This document shows, piece by piece, positions 11,881 to 24,691 of a stretch of DNA of 64,000 nt (its first letter is position 1; each line of letters opens with the position of its first letter). Source of the stretch: Balaenoptera acutorostrata (Eukaryota > Chordata > Mammalia > Artiodactyla > Balaenopteridae); contig NC_080081.1 in NCBI RefSeq assembly GCF_949987535.1, positions 49,565,153 through 49,629,152 on the forward strand, given 5' to 3'. Made by a program: the position numbers and the translations under genes. The notes under the pieces are model-generated. The model saw nothing but the letters and a program-made list of their open reading frames with translations, was not told the origin of the DNA and did not search any database.

Positions 11881-12464
11881 AATAAATTTGAGGCATAAGG
11901 TGCCTGATGAAAATCTACCTCCTTCACTACTGCTGTTGCTTCATGTTGTCACTAAAGTTAGATGCAGGAGACCAGACAGGTAGACCAAGGACTACTGACT
12001 AAAACAAATGGCAAGAAAAGACCAATAAGTCCTCAAGAGTCAAGATGCTGGAGGAACAAGGCATAGCTTAGGCTGCTGATGTTATAGGAGGAATAGTCTC
12101 CTCAGGACTCACTGAAGATGCTGGAAACTCAGCTAGGCCTGGGCTGTGAATAGTTTTCACTTTTTATCCTGACTAGATAGAACTTTGCCACTAAGGTCTG
12201 TTTCTACTGGCTCTCTTAGGCATTGTATTGCTTTGCCTTAATTATTCTTTAAGCACTCACAGTGTTTGAGTGTGTGTCTTATTTTAAAGGAGGAATTTGA
12301 TCTTTCTGCTGAGTTTTTGCACCAGATGTGACTTACTTCTTCAAAAGGACTCTCCTTCCTTCCTGCATGTCCAGCAAACAACTCCCATCATTTGACTTTC
12401 TGGACAAACATCTCTGATTTTTGTGAATACAAATATAGTTCTAAGCCACCAGAAACAACAAACA
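11881..12464. other. Spacer, nothing recognised
   Basis: No coding frame of note and no identifiable repeat lies between the L2 copy and the next MIR. Confidence 0.35.
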
Positions 12465-12605
12465 GCAGTAATAATAACAGCAGTTAATAACAAGAACTAA
12501 CAGTTATGGTGTGTTTAATATGTGCTTGACACTATGCTGAACACTTAAGCATTATGAAGTGATATTACAATTCCAATATTATAAATGGAGAAACTCTGTG
12601 TGTAT
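12465..12605 (-). repeat. MIR SINE fragment
   Basis: On the reverse strand it follows MIR: 'ttaatatgtgcttgacacta', 'gctgaacacttaagcattat', then 'attataaatggagaaactc'. Confidence 0.65.
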
Positions 12606-12624
12606 CAACCAAAGTAATGTTTTT

Positions 12625-12970
12625 AATTGGAATTCTTACCATGTAACTTTCTAGCTTAGAACTCTTAGATAACTTTTCAGTGTTCTTGGAATAAAGGGAA
12701 AACTCTCTTAATGCAGCCCCAAAAGCCCTACAGGTCCCATCTTTCCCTCTAGTTTCATCTCACATCCCGGCCCTCCTCACTATCTGTATTCCAGACACAC
12801 TGGCATCTTTCATAGTTAGCATGTTTCCTCATACCCAAGGGAACTTTGCACAGGCTATTCTCTTTCCTTGGAACCCTTTTTTCTTGCTCGCTTCTCAACT
12901 TTATGATTGTTTTTTTGAATATTTGATTAACGTCTGCTCCTCTCCATTTTTTCACCTTCATTATGAAATC
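12625..12970 (+). repeat. L2 LINE 3' region, second copy
   Basis: The segments 'agccctacaggtccc', 'ctcactatctgtattcca', 'cacactggcatctttc', 'gggaactttgcacaggctattc', 'ccttggaaccc' and 'aacgtctgctcctctcc' follow the L2 3'-end consensus in order. The 68-codon reverse frame here is not a gene. Confidence 0.75.
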
Positions 12971-13189
12971 ATGTTTTAAAATACCTGAGAGTTTGGATAT
13001 TTACATGATAGAAGGATATGCCAATCTGTTTCATTCCCATCCCCCACCCCTGCCCCAACAGCTCCCAATGAATCATATCTTTTACTAGTCATTGCTAGTC
13101 ATGATCTTGTGCAACCACTCCCCTTGGATTTGTAATCAATAAATTATTTCAGAAGTAATACTCTCAAGTTCTAGCCTAATATGTAAGAA

Positions 13190-13570
13190 TGCCTGTTAAC
13201 TTTTACATTTGAAAGCCATGGAAGCCATCCACCATGTAAGAAATGCTAGTATCCCGAGACTACACTTTACAAATCCAATCTAGACTAATAGAGACACTGC
13301 AGGGAGAAAAATCAAGACTCCTGCTTGAATAGCTCTGGCAGAGCTCCCATCTATCACCCAGTACAAACTTGCCAGATGCTTGAATGAGGCCATTTTGAAA
13401 ATGGATCTTCCAGCTCCATTTGAGCTTCCTTTGCTGATGCCACATGAAGCATAGAAAACCTGTCTCTTCCACGTTGTGCCCAAATCAGAGAACTGTGGGC
13501 AAATAAGTATCTGTTGTGGCTTTAAGACTAAATTGTGGAGAGGTTTGTTACATAGTAATAGACAAAGTGA
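13190..13570 (+). repeat. MLT1-like LTR (ERVL-MaLR)
   Basis: The 3' half reads 'gaggccattttgaaaatgga', 'tcttccagctcc', 'gctgatgccacatgaagca', 'gcccaaatcagagaactgtg', then a degraded 'ctgttgtggctttaagacta' and 'gtttgttacatagtaataga'. These match in order the MLT1 pattern ending 'tgttttaagccactaagttt...ttgttacgcagcaatagata'. The 108- and 70-codon reverse frames are antisense to it and are rejected as genes. Confidence 0.55.
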
Positions 13571-14417
13571 AAAGCAAACATTAATAGTTGACAGCCCAAA
13601 AGGCATATGCTAAAGTTGAAGTTGGTAGTGGAGGAATCAGAAGTCATCTTGGCCTACACGGGGACTCATATTTTAGAAGTTTGTTTTGGAATAGGAAGAG
13701 ACTTTGGAATATCTGCAAAACTGGTAAGAGAAAATTGAGAGTGAAAAGTCTTAAAACAAGTTTGCTAACATTAAAGATATATAACCTTTTGAGAAATTTT
13801 CTAAAGAAGATGCAATAAAGATTAAGTATTTGAATTGTATTCTTTGGAAATGATTTCAAGCCAAGAATAGACAATGAAGAAAGAGCTTTAGGTTACTCTT
13901 GATAGAAATGTCCTTAGTGATGTTCCATTTCTAAAAAAAAAAAAAAAAAAAAAAAATTCTATAAAAATGATAGGCAGCATTATAGAATCATCACTTCATG
14001 CTGCTTACACACACATTTTATAGTGCTTTTAAAATTAATTTATTCAATTTGAATAAATTATATTCTGAAAATATTGGTTTAAATTGGACTAGTGAGGTTC
14101 AAATAAATAGTTATGAATAGTTATGGATTTCAGATTATAAACTCAATTGTGCACAAAACATAATTCCATTTTCTGCATCTGAAATTAACTTTCTATTATG
14201 AGCTCTCTTCCTTGGGATGGGAGAATTTGAATACTTTCAGTTCAGGGTCTATTCTACTCTGTATTCTGAGTTATGTCAGGGTTCCTTAGAAGTTCATATA
14301 GTGGCATTTTATGGGGATTTCTGGCAGTCATTCTTGTGTTCTTCATTTCTACATTTGCTAAGAATGCTTCAAGGATGACTCTCAATATTAGGATATAAAT
14401 AATCAATCTAGCAAAAG
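13571..14417. other. AT-rich spacer with a poly(A) run
   Basis: A 24-nt A run lies at 13933-13956. The two 76-codon frames on opposite strands (about 13588-13874) overlap one another and have no motif. No repeat family is recognised. Confidence 0.4.
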
Positions 14418-14610
14418 CTACCATCTCTGGAATCAATTGTCTTCAGATTCAGATTCTTCCATTTCACTAGCTGTGTAACTTTGAGCACATCAAGCAACCA
14501 TTTTGAATTCATTGTCTTAAGTGGAATAATTATACAACCCACTTCTTAGGACCGTTGAAGGGATAAATATAAAATACAACTGAGAAATGTATCATACAGA
14601 TATGACCATA
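14418..14610 (+). repeat. MIR SINE fragment
   Basis: The MIR core is visible: 'cagattcttccatttcacta', 'gctgtgtaactttgagcaca', then 'cttcttaggaccgttgaagg'. Confidence 0.65.
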
Positions 14611-15104
14611 GTAAACTCCTAATGTATATTAGCCATTGTGCTTCATGAAGGTGTCTCCTGAAGAGTTTTCATTTCCAAGGTATGAATAGTGTCTCCACAG
14701 AGCTCTGTTAGGCAGGGTGAAGGGAATTAGTCTCCTCCATATCACAGTGGAATACAACCACTTATGGGTAGAACCATTGTATGCTTCCTCTTGTTTTTTT
14801 AACCCTTCTGGAAGACAAGAAAAACACATTTCCAATTAAAACGCACTAGAAATGTTATAAACCAAATGTAATCACCAAAGTTGGAACTCTACCAGGAAAC
14901 CCAGAAAAAAGAAAGAAAAATGGCAAGCTTCTATTGCAGAGGAACTCTAAAAGGGGCACTGATTTAGTTTATTTCAGTTCAATTCAAAATAATTTTTATC
15001 TATTGCATATCAACCACCTTGATACAGTCTGCAATGTATAATGACAGAATAAAACAAAGTGCAGAGTCCTTGTTGTCTTTTGGGGAAATAATGCATATTC
15101 ATAA
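14611..15104. other. Spacer, nothing recognised
   Basis: One 68-codon reverse frame (14629-14835) has no recognisable motif. No repeat family is identified. Confidence 0.35.
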
Positions 15105-15355
15105 AACAAATAATAATGATCTTAATAAATAGCTGCATGGAGCACTTACTGTGTACAAAATACTATCAATATTTTTGCATCTTTTCTTGTATTTAAACTT
15201 CACAAAATATCTATGAAATGGGAAAACTGGGGTACCAAGTGGTTAAGTGACTAGTTTACGTTCATATACCTAGAAAGTGGCAAAACTGAGATTTGGCTGA
15301 GGCATCCTAATCCCAGAGCATTCTCTCTTCACCAAGACACTGTGCTACTAACTTT
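15105..15355 (-). repeat. MIR SINE
   Basis: A long reverse-strand MIR match: 'gcacttactgtgtacaaaat', 'tatgaaatgggaaaactggg', 'agtggttaagtgactagttt', 'agaaagtggcaaaactgaga' and 'agacactgtgctacta'. Confidence 0.8.
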
Positions 15356-18149
15356 ATAATTGATATAAACAAAAACTAAAAGCAAACATATAATACACGA
15401 TATATATCTCTGTGTTAAAATACAGAGAAGGAAAATTTCCCATCATATAGAATTGCAAAAAAGGCATTGAAGTATATTTCCATTTGATGAGGGCTTTGAA
15501 AGATGGGTGTAAAGACAGGTTAAAAACATCAGTAAGAGTGATTTAGGTAAGGGAGAGAATAGATGAGCAAAGTTATGGAAGAGGGAAAGTATAGGGTATG
15601 TCAGGAGACAAATGAAGTTGCCACTTTAGGAAGAGTCTAAGTTAAACAGGCAACACAGAAGGAGATGATTTTGCAGATAGCAATGGGAACCATAAAAGGT
15701 CTATGTCTGACGACTTGTTTTCTGTAGCTAATGGGTGGTGGATTGCAGATTGAAACATAGGATCTGTCAAATATAGAATGAAAATAACTGCCTAAATCTT
15801 TACCTCCTTACAGAAGGACTATAAAAATGTAATAATAAACATTTTAAAAGGTATCCAAACTCTTTCTTCACATGAAATATCTTATAGAAATATTATGGAA
15901 TTATATATAAAGGTGGAACTACCCTATTTGAAAGAGGAAGCAGGGGAAGGAAGTATAAATCTGACCATCTGGCTAATCTTCCTATTTCTGTTTTTTCTCT
16001 GAACACAAGGGCTCTGTGGAATGTATCTGAAAAGTATAATAATTAACCTGTGTCCAGGATGCCACCAAAATCATGTAAAAACATAATAGTTTTACTCACT
16101 TTATCTATTATTTTATCTATTTTTCTCTCATTCCTTCCATTTCATCTACTTTTACATTATTTTCTTGCCTTTTTTTTTTTTTTTTTTTCCTTTTATTTTT
16201 CTACTCTTGAACCTGTCACTATAGGCTATGGTCACTTAATTGCAATCATAGGCAAAACTGTTTGGGAAAGTTCCTGATCCACTGGCCCCTCAGTGTTGGC
16301 TATTGATGCACCATGTTAAATGCTACTGGTACTAAATTAGAAGAGATTTTTTTCCTATAATCTGCTCAGTTCTTCCGTGTAAAGGTGCCATTTCAGCATA
16401 AATATATACTGGCTTACAGAACATGGTGCCAATGATGTCAGTCAAGCCTAAAACTTCTGATTTTCCCTAGATCAGATTTGTATAGACAGGATGGGCTTGT
16501 CAGATTAAATTAGAGCTTCTGGAACTGATTTTATTTGGTCACTCCATGTAAAAATTGTCTTAATAACATTTATTCCTTCATTAAACTTACATTTTCTGGG
16601 AGCTTACCTTGGGTATGAATTTTGTGCAAGACACCAGAGCACGATGATATATTTTTGCTGTCCCCTGACCTCTAGAATCCCATCTTGGAAACTCTAGCTC
16701 TATTATATACATAGTTGGGGGGGGGGAAGATCCTAGTGCCTCAGAATCACTCAGTGTTGCTAACTGCAGCAGTTTTAAAGATCTTGGATGGACTGTGTAT
16801 GCTTGATATGGCAGCAGCAATTCATCTCCATTTTGAAGCTAGACCATGGTAAACTGCACTGACCGGCTTCCCTCATTTGGTTTATTTTTCTGAGATGCAT
16901 AAAATGTGGACTGAATACTGACTTATCTAAGAGTGATGTTGTACAAAAATACCTGCAATTGCTAAACACTTCATAGTGACTAAAGTTCCACATAATCATT
17001 AAACACTGTTAATATTAAGTACTTTATGTAGAATCATTCAAAATTACTGTAAATATTTAGACATCAAAGAAAGAGTATAAAGTTAGTAAATTGACTTTTC
17101 ACATTTTTCAATCAGAAAATAATTTCCCAACCTCGGTATTCTGTAGAAGAATCCAATTTAAAGAATAACGATAGTTTTTGAACCAAGATGAGTGGGTAAT
17201 TAGAACATTCACATTTTCTAAGACAGAAAAGAACTAGTTCTGAACAATGACTTACATAGTCATATTATATTTGAGAAGGATAACAGGTTGTTTTTAAATG
17301 GATTGTTGTCATTCCAAATTGCTGTTGAGACTGATTCAAATAAGAGCTTCCTAGTGTTACAAAATCAGAATGCAGATTGGAACATATCCTTATAATTGCG
17401 CCAAGCAACATACATCATTGGTCAGTTCAAATACAAGTGCATATGTTTATTCTCATGAATAAAGTAAAAATTCCAAAGTACCTGATGCATGTTCATAGTA
17501 ATAACCTTTTCCCTTTTTCCTTATTGTCCTGTATTTATTGATTTTGAATAAAATAAGAGAACAGAGGTTTCTTATTTCTCCATCTTTCTGTTGAACTGCA
17601 AAATCCTGTCACCAGAACTATTCTATAAAAACATTTATTTTTCCATTCAATTATCAAACAATAGGCTAAATCTTATATTTTAGGAGTGAAAAAAAAAAGC
17701 ACTAGGTATTAGTAATACAATCCACTAAGTTAAGAGATTATATGAAATATTTATGAGTCAGCAGGTCACTGTGACAAATGAAATTTTTGGATCAACCCAC
17801 AAATGGGGCATGCCATTGAGCAGATAGATCCGACGAACATATAAGAGTACTATGTGGGTATATACTATGTATTATATATGGAATTGACTTGAATAAAAGA
17901 TGTCAGTAGCTTCTTCCAGAGTAATTTCACATAAAAATGTACTTTATAAAACAAAAGCAGGTGTTGCCCAGAGGGCATCTCACATATTGTTATTTCCTTC
18001 TTGGCTTCATTACTAGAATTCCATACTGGAATTTCTTGTTTATTTTTGAAAGTTCTAAAAAATAGTTAATGTTTCATGTGGTGTTTCCAGGAAAGCAATA
18101 ATGAAGTCTACGGATTTATTTTGCATAAAAAGTGTGGATTATTCACAAT
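15356..18149. other. AT-rich spacer with homopolymer runs
   Basis: A T run occupies 16170-16188 and a run of ten G lies at 16717-16726. The frames present (75-77 codons) are shadows without motifs. I recognise no transposon family over these 2.8 kb, so much of it may be unique sequence. Confidence 0.4.
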
Positions 18150-18217
18150 AATTGAATTCAAATTCTGACTCTGACTTCTTAAAATTTTGGGTTCTTGGGC
18201 AAATGAGTTACAGAGAG
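18150..18217 (+). repeat. MIR SINE fragment next to the L1 insertion site
   Basis: 'caaattctgactctgacttc' followed by 'gttcttgggcaaatgagtta' fits the MIR pattern 'tctgccactt...ccttgggcaagtta'. It is cut off by the older L1 and by the younger L1 insertion. Confidence 0.5.
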
Positions 18218-18639
18218 TCCTTGTTTTCTTTTTTTCCTCTTCCCGGTGTTTGTTTGTTTGTTCGTTTATTTAACATATTTATTGGAGTATAATTGCTTTA
18301 CAATGGTGTGTTAGTTTCTGCTTTATAAAAAATTGAATCAGTTATACATATACATATGTCCCCATATCTCTTCCCTCTTGAATCTCCTTCCCTCCCACCC
18401 TCGCTATCCCACCCCTCTAGGTGGTCACAAAGCCTGGAGCTGATCTCCCTGTGCTATGCAGCTGCTTCCAACTAGCTATCTATTTTATGTTTGGTAGAGT
18501 ATATATGTCCATGCCACTCTCTCACTTGGTCCCAGCTTACCTTAACCCTCCCCCGTATCCTCAAGTCCATTCTCTAGTAGGTATGCATCCTTACTCCTGT
18601 CTTGCCCCTAGGTTCTTCATGACCATTTTTTTTTTTTTT

Positions 18640-21600
18640 AGACTCCATATATATGTGTTAGCATATGGTATTTGTTTTTCTCTTTCTGACTTACTTCACT
18701 CTGTATGACAGTCTCTAAGTCCATCCACCTCACTACAAATAACTCAGTGTCATTCCTTTTTATGGCTGAGTAATATTCCATTGTATATATGTGCCACATC
18801 TTCTTTATCCATTCATCTGTTCATGCACACCTTGGTTGCTTCCAATTGTAAATAGAGCTGCAATAAACATCTTGGTACATGACACTTTTTCAATTATGGT
18901 TTTCTCAGGGTATATGCCCAGTAGTGAGATTGCTGGGTCATATGGTAGTTCTATTTTTAGTTTTTTAAGGAACGTCCATACTGTTCTCCACAGTGGCTGT
19001 ATCAATGTACATTCCCACCAACAATGAAAGAGGATTCCCTTTTCTCCACACCCTCTCCAGCATTTATTGTTTCTAGATTTCTTGATGATGGCCATTCTGA
19101 CCAGTGTGAGATGATATCTCATCGTAGTTTTGATTTGTATTTCTCTAATGATTAATGATGTTGAGCATTCTTTCATGTGTTTGTTGGCAATCTGTATATA
19201 TTCTTTGGAGAAATGTCTATTTAGGTCTTCTGCCCATTTTTGGATTGGGTTGTTTGTTTTTTTGATATTGAGCTGCGTGAGCTGCTTGTAAATTTTGGAG
19301 ATTAATCCTTTGTCAGTTGCTTCATTTGCAAATATTTTCTCCCATTCTGAGGGTTGTCTTTTCATCTTGTTTATGGTCTCCTTTGCTGTGCAAAAGCTTT
19401 TTCGTTTCATTAGGTCCCATTTGTTTATTTTTGTTTTAATTTCCATTTCTCTAGGAGGTGGGTCCAAAAGGATCTTGCTGTGATTTATGTCATAGAGTGT
19501 TCTGCCTATGTTTTCCTCTAAGAGTTTGATGGTGTCTGGCCTTACATTTAGGTCTTTCATTCATTTTGAGTTTATTTTTGTGTATGGTGTAAGGGAGTGT
19601 TCTAATTTCATTATTTTACATGTAGCTGTCCAGTTTTCCCAGCACCATTTATTGAAGAGGCTATCTTTTCTCCACTGTATATTCTTGCCTCCTTTATCAA
19701 AGATAAGGTGACAATAGGTGCGGGGGTTCATATCTGAGCTTTCTATCCTGTTCCATGGTTCTACATTTCTGTTTCTGTGCCAGTACCATACTGTCTTGAT
19801 TACTGTAGCTTTGTAGTATAGTCTGAAGTCAAGGAGCCTGATTCTTTCAGCTCCATTTTTCTTCCTCAAAATTGCTTTGGCTGTTCAGGGTTTTTTGTGT
19901 TTCCATACAAATTGTGAAAATTTTTGTTCTAGTTCTGTGAAAAATGACAGTGGTAGTTTCATAGGGATTGCATTGAATCTGTAGATTGCTTTGGGTAGTA
20001 GAGTCATTTTCACAGTGTTGATTCTTCCAATCTAAGAACATGGTATATCTCTCCATCTATTTGTATCATCTTTAATTTCTTTCATCAGTGTCTTATAATT
20101 TTCTGCATACAGGTCTTTTGTCTCCTTAGGTAGGTTTATTCCTAGATATTTTATTCTTTTTGTTGCAATGGTAAATGGGAGTGTTTTCCTAATTTCTCTT
20201 TCAGATTTTTCATCATTAGTGTATAGGAATGCAAGAGATTTCTGTGCATTAATTTTGTATCCTGCTACTTTACCAAATTCATTGATTAGCTCTAGTAGTT
20301 TTCTGGTAGCATCTTTAGGATTCTCTATGTATACTATCATGTCATCTGCAAACAGTGACAGTTTTACTTCTTTTCCAATTTGGATTCCTTTTATTCTTTT
20401 TCTTCTCTGATTGCTGTGGCTAAAACTTCCAAAACCATGTTGAATAATTGTAGTGAGAGTGGGCAACCTTGTCTTGTTCCTGATCTTAGTGGAAATGTTT
20501 TCAGTTTTTCACCATTAAGGAGGATGTTGGCTGTGGGTTTGTCATATATGGCCTTTATTATGTTGAGGAAAGTTCCCTCTATGCCTACTTTCTAGAGCGT
20601 TTTTATCATAAATGGGTGTTGAATTTTGTCAACAGCTCTCTCTGCATCTATTGAGATGATCATATGGTTTTTCTCCTTCAATTTATTAACATGGTGTATC
20701 ACGTTGATTGATTTGCATATGCTGAAGAAGCCTTGTATTCCTGGGATAAACCCCACTTAATCATACTGTATGAATCTTTTAATGGGCTGTTGGATTCTGT
20801 TTGTTAGTATTTTGCGAGCATTTTTGCATCTATGTTCATCAGTGATATTGGCCTGCAGTTTTCTTTTTTTGTGACATCTTTGTCTGGTTTTGGTATCACA
20901 GTGATGGTGGCCTTATAGAATGAATTTGGGAGTGTTCCTCCCTCTGCTTTATTTTGGAAGAGTTTGAGAAGGACAGATGTTAGCTCTTCTCTAAATATTT
21001 GATAGAATTCACCTGTGAAGTCATCTGGTCCTGGACTTTTGTTTGTTGGAAGATTTTTAACCACCATTTCAATTTCAGTGCTTGTGATTGGTCTATTCAT
21101 ATTTTCTATTTCTTCCTGGTTCAGTCTCAGAAGTTGTGCATTTCGAAAAGTTTGTCCATTTCTTCCAGGTTGTCCATTTTATTGGCATAGAGTTGCTTGT
21201 AGTAATCTCTCATGATCGTTTGTATTTCTGCAGTGCCAGTTGTTACTTCTCCTTTTTCATTTCTAATTCTATTGATTTCAGTCTTCTCCCTCTTTTTCTT
21301 GATAAGTCTGGTTAATGGTTTATCAATTTTGTTTATCTTCTCAAAGAAGCAGCTTATAGTTTTATTGATCTTTGCTATTGTTTCCTTCATTTCTTTTTCA
21401 TTTATTTCTGATCTGATCATTACGATTTCTTTCCTTCTGCTAACTTTGGGGTTTTTTGTTCTTCTTTCTCTAATTGCTTTAGGTGTAAGTTTAGGTTGTT
21501 TATTTGAGATGTTTCTTGTTTCTTAAGGTAGGATTGTATTGCTATAAACTTCCCTCTTAGAACTGCTTTTGCTGCATCCCATAGGTTTTGGGTCATCGTG

Positions 21601-22439
21601 TTTTCATTGTTTTTTGTTTCTAGGTTTTTTAAAATTTCCTCTTTGATTTCTTCAGTGATCCCTTTGTTATTAAGTAGTGTGTTGTTTAGCCTCCATATGT
21701 TTGTATTTCTTACAGATTTTTTCCTGTAATTGATATCTTGTCTCATGGCTTTGTGGTCTGAAAAGATATTTGATACGATTTCAATTATCTTAAGTTTACC
21801 AAGGCTTGATTTGTGACCCAAGATATGATCTATCCTTAAGAATGTTCCATGAGCACTTGAGAAGAATCTGTGTTCTGTTGTTTTTGGATGGAGTGTCCTA
21901 TAAATATCAATTAAGTCCATCTTGTTTAATGTATCATTTAAAGCCTGTGTTTCTCTATTTATTTTCACTTTGGATGATCTGTCCATTGGTGAAAGTGGGG
22001 TGTTGAACTCCCCTATTATGATTGTGTTACTGTCGATTTCCCCTTTTATGGCTGTTAGTATTTGCCTTATGTATTGAGGTGTTCCTATGTTGGGTGCATA
22101 AATATTTACAATTGCTATACCTTCTTCTTGGATTGATTCCTTGATCATTATGTAGTGTCCTTCTTTGTCTATTGTAATAGTCTTTGTTTTAAATTCTATT
22201 TTGTCTGATATGAGAATTACTACTCCAGCTTTCTTGTGATTTCCATTTGCATGGAATATCTTTTTCCATCCCCTCACTTTCAGTCTGTAGGTGTCCCTAG
22301 GTATGAAGTGGGTCTCTTATAGACAGCATATATATGGGTCTTGTTTTTTTATTCATTCAGCCAGTCTATGTCTTTTGATTAGAGCATTTAATCCATTTAC
22401 ATTTAAGGCAATTATCAATAGGTATGGTCCTATTCCCAT
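18640..22439 (-). pseudogene. L1 ORF2 (endonuclease-reverse transcriptase), decayed
   Basis: This is the LINE-1 ORF2 protein, which nicks target DNA and reverse-transcribes L1 RNA at the nick. The start is taken at the ATG at 22439, opening MGIGPYLLIIALNVNGLNAL. From there to the expected end is about 1,266 codons, close to the usual length of about 1,275. Visible parts in order are: the endonuclease (largest open piece 21420-22277, containing a GEFNTPLS motif), the reverse transcriptase (20804-21420 and 20032-20466, with the FADD catalytic box at about 20341-20352) and the C-terminal Cys-rich segment [18 protein letters not shown] within 18805-19560. Breaks include a frameshift after LIKRHRLAE, a CAA-to-TAA stop near 22310, several frameshifts between 19560 and 21130, and a small deletion near 18845 that truncates the C-terminus. 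Confidence 0.9.
22008..22010 (-). other. ORF2 endonuclease: catalytic Asp codon reads Glu
   Basis: The conserved GDFN motif of L1 endonuclease is GEFN here (GAG in place of a GAC/GAT Asp codon). In the family this Asp is part of the metal/catalytic site, so this copy's endonuclease would be expected to be impaired. It is one more sign of decay, unless other copies share it. Confidence 0.75.
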
Positions 22440-22449
22440 TTTCTTAATT

Positions 22450-23391
22450 GTTTTGGGTGTATTATTGTAGGTCTTTCCCTTCTCTTGTGTTTCCTGCCTA
22501 GAGAAGTTATTTTTGCATTTGTTGTAAAGCTGGTTTGGTGTGCTGAATTCTCTTAGCTTTTGCTTGTCTGTAAAGGTTTTAATTTCTCCTTCAAATCTGA
22601 ATGAGATCCTTGATGGGTAGAGTAATCTTTGTTGTAGGTTTTTCTCCTTCATCCCTTTAAATATGTCCTGCCACTCCCTTCTGGCTTGCAGAATTTCTGC
22701 TTAAAGATCAGCTGTTAACCTTATGGGGATTCCCTTATGTGTTATTTGTTGTTTTTCCCTTGCTGATTTTAATATTTGTTCTTTGTATTTAATTTTTGAT
22801 AGTTTGATTAATATGTGTCTTGGCGTGTTTCTCCTTGGATTTATCCTGTATGGGACTCTCTGTGCTTCCAGGACTTGATTAACTATTTCCTTTTCCATAT
22901 TAGGGAAGTTTTCAACTATAATCTCTTCAAATATTTTTTCAGTCCCTTTCTTTTTCTACTCTTCTTCTAGGACCCCTATAATTCGACTGTTGGTGTGCTT
23001 AATGTTGTCCCAGAAGTTTCTGAAACTGTCCTCAATTCTTTTCATTCTTTTTTCTTTATTCTGCTCTGCAGTAGTTATTTCCACTATTTTATCTTCCAGG
23101 TCACTTATCCATTCTTCTGCCTCAGTTATTCTGCTATTGATCCCTTCTAGAGAATTTTTAGTTTCAATTATTGTGTTGTTCATCACTGTTTGTTTGCTCT
23201 TTAGTTCTTCTAGGTCCTTGTTAAACTTTACTTTTATTTTCTCCATTCTATTTCCAAGATTTTTGGATCATCTTTACTATCATTATTCTGAATTCTTTTT
23301 CAGGTAGACTGCCTATTTCCTCTTCATTTGTTAGGTCTGGTGGGTTTTTACCTTGCTCCTTTATCTGATGTGTCTTTCTCTGTCTGCTCAT
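22450..23391 (-). pseudogene. L1 ORF1 (RNA-binding chaperone), decayed
   Basis: ORF1p is the trimeric RNA-binding protein of the L1 ribonucleoprotein. The ATG at 23391 opens MSRQRKTHQIKEQGKN. The frame then hits a stop near 23250, where the coding sense continues in another frame as MEKIKVKFNKDLEELKSK (from 23246), a heptad-rich coiled-coil region (22956-23246). The RRM and C-terminal domain follow in broken pieces (22701-22898, then 22570-22652). The ORF1 tail and the ORF2 start lie in one frame in this copy, with no stop between them. The C-terminal limit is approximate. Confidence 0.8.
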
Positions 23392-24190
23392 TTTGCTTAA
23401 CTTACTGTGTTTGGGTTCTCCTTTTCACAGGTTTCAGGTTCATAGTTCCTGTTGTTTTTGGTGTCTGTCCCCAGTGGCTAATGTTGGCTCAGTGGGTTGT
23501 GTAGGCTTTCTGGTGGAGGGGACTAGTGCCTGTGTTCTGGTGGATGAGGCTGAATCTTGTTTTTCTGGTGGGCAGGACCACGTCTGGTGGTGTGTTTTGG
23601 GGTGTCTTTGGCCTTATTATGATTTTAGGCAGCCTCTGTGCTAATGGATGGAGTTGTGTTCCTGTGTTGCTAGTTGTTTGGCATACGGTTTCCTGCACTG
23701 TAGCTTGCTGGTCGTTGAGTGGAGCTGAGTCTTGGCATTGATATGGAGATCTCTGGGATATTTTCGCTGTTTGATATTACATGGAGCTGGGGGATGTCTT
23801 GTGGACCAGTGTCCTGAACGTGCCTCTCCCACCTCAGTGGCAGAGCCGTGATGCCTGGCTGGAGCACCAAGTGCCTGTCTTCCACATGGCTCAGAATAAA
23901 AGGGAGGAAAAAAAGAAAGAGTGGAAGAAGAAGATAAAATAAAATAAAATAAAATTAAATTAAATTAAAAAGTTATTAAAATAAAAAATAAAAAAAATAA
24001 TTATTAAGAAAAAAAAATTAAGTAAAAAAAAATTAAAAAGGACAGACAGAACCCTAAGACAAATGCTGATAGCAAAGCTATTCAGACAAAATCACACAGA
24101 GAAGCATACACGAACACACTCACAAAAAGAGAAAAAGGGGAAAATATATATATATATCTTTGCTCTCAAAGTCCACTGTCTCAATTTGGG

Positions 24191-24691
24191 ATGATTTGTT
24201 GTCTATTCAGGTATTCCACAGATGCAGGGTACATTAAGTTGATTGTGGAGATTTATTCCACTGCTCCTGAGGCTGCTGGGAGAGATTTCCCTTTCTCTTC
24301 TTTGTTCGCACAGCTCCCGGGGTTCAGCTTTGCATTTGGACCCGCCTCTGCGTGTAGGTCGCCTGAGGGCATCTCTTCTTTGCTCAGACAGGACTCGGTT
24401 AAAGGAGCAGATGATTCGGGGTCTCTGGCTCACTCAGGCCAGGGGGAGGGAGGGGTACGGATGCGAGGCGAGCCTGCGGTGGCAGAGGCCAGCATGATGT
24501 TGCACCAGCCTGACGCGTGCTGTTTTTTCTCTGGGGGAAGTGGTCCCTGGATCATTGGACGCTGGCAGTGGCAGGCTGCACATGCTCCTGGGAGGGGAGG
24601 TGTGGAGAGTGACCTGTGCTTGCACACAGGCTTCTTGGTGGCTGCAGCAGCATCCTTAGCATCTCATGCCTGTCTCTGGTGTCCATACTGA
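24191..24691 (+). other. Antisense open frame in L1 5' UTR (166 codons)
   Basis: This frame runs opposite to the L1, inside its 5' UTR. A second overlapping frame (24243-24497, 84 codons) has a recognisable counterpart in the second L1 copy on the minus strand at 31661-31888: both contain a stretch like LLLRLxGEISLxL and a later LxPPLxVG. Primate L1s encode an antisense ORF0 in their 5' UTR, so the position is suggestive, but G+C-rich UTRs also stay open by chance. No known domain is seen. Confidence 0.35.
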
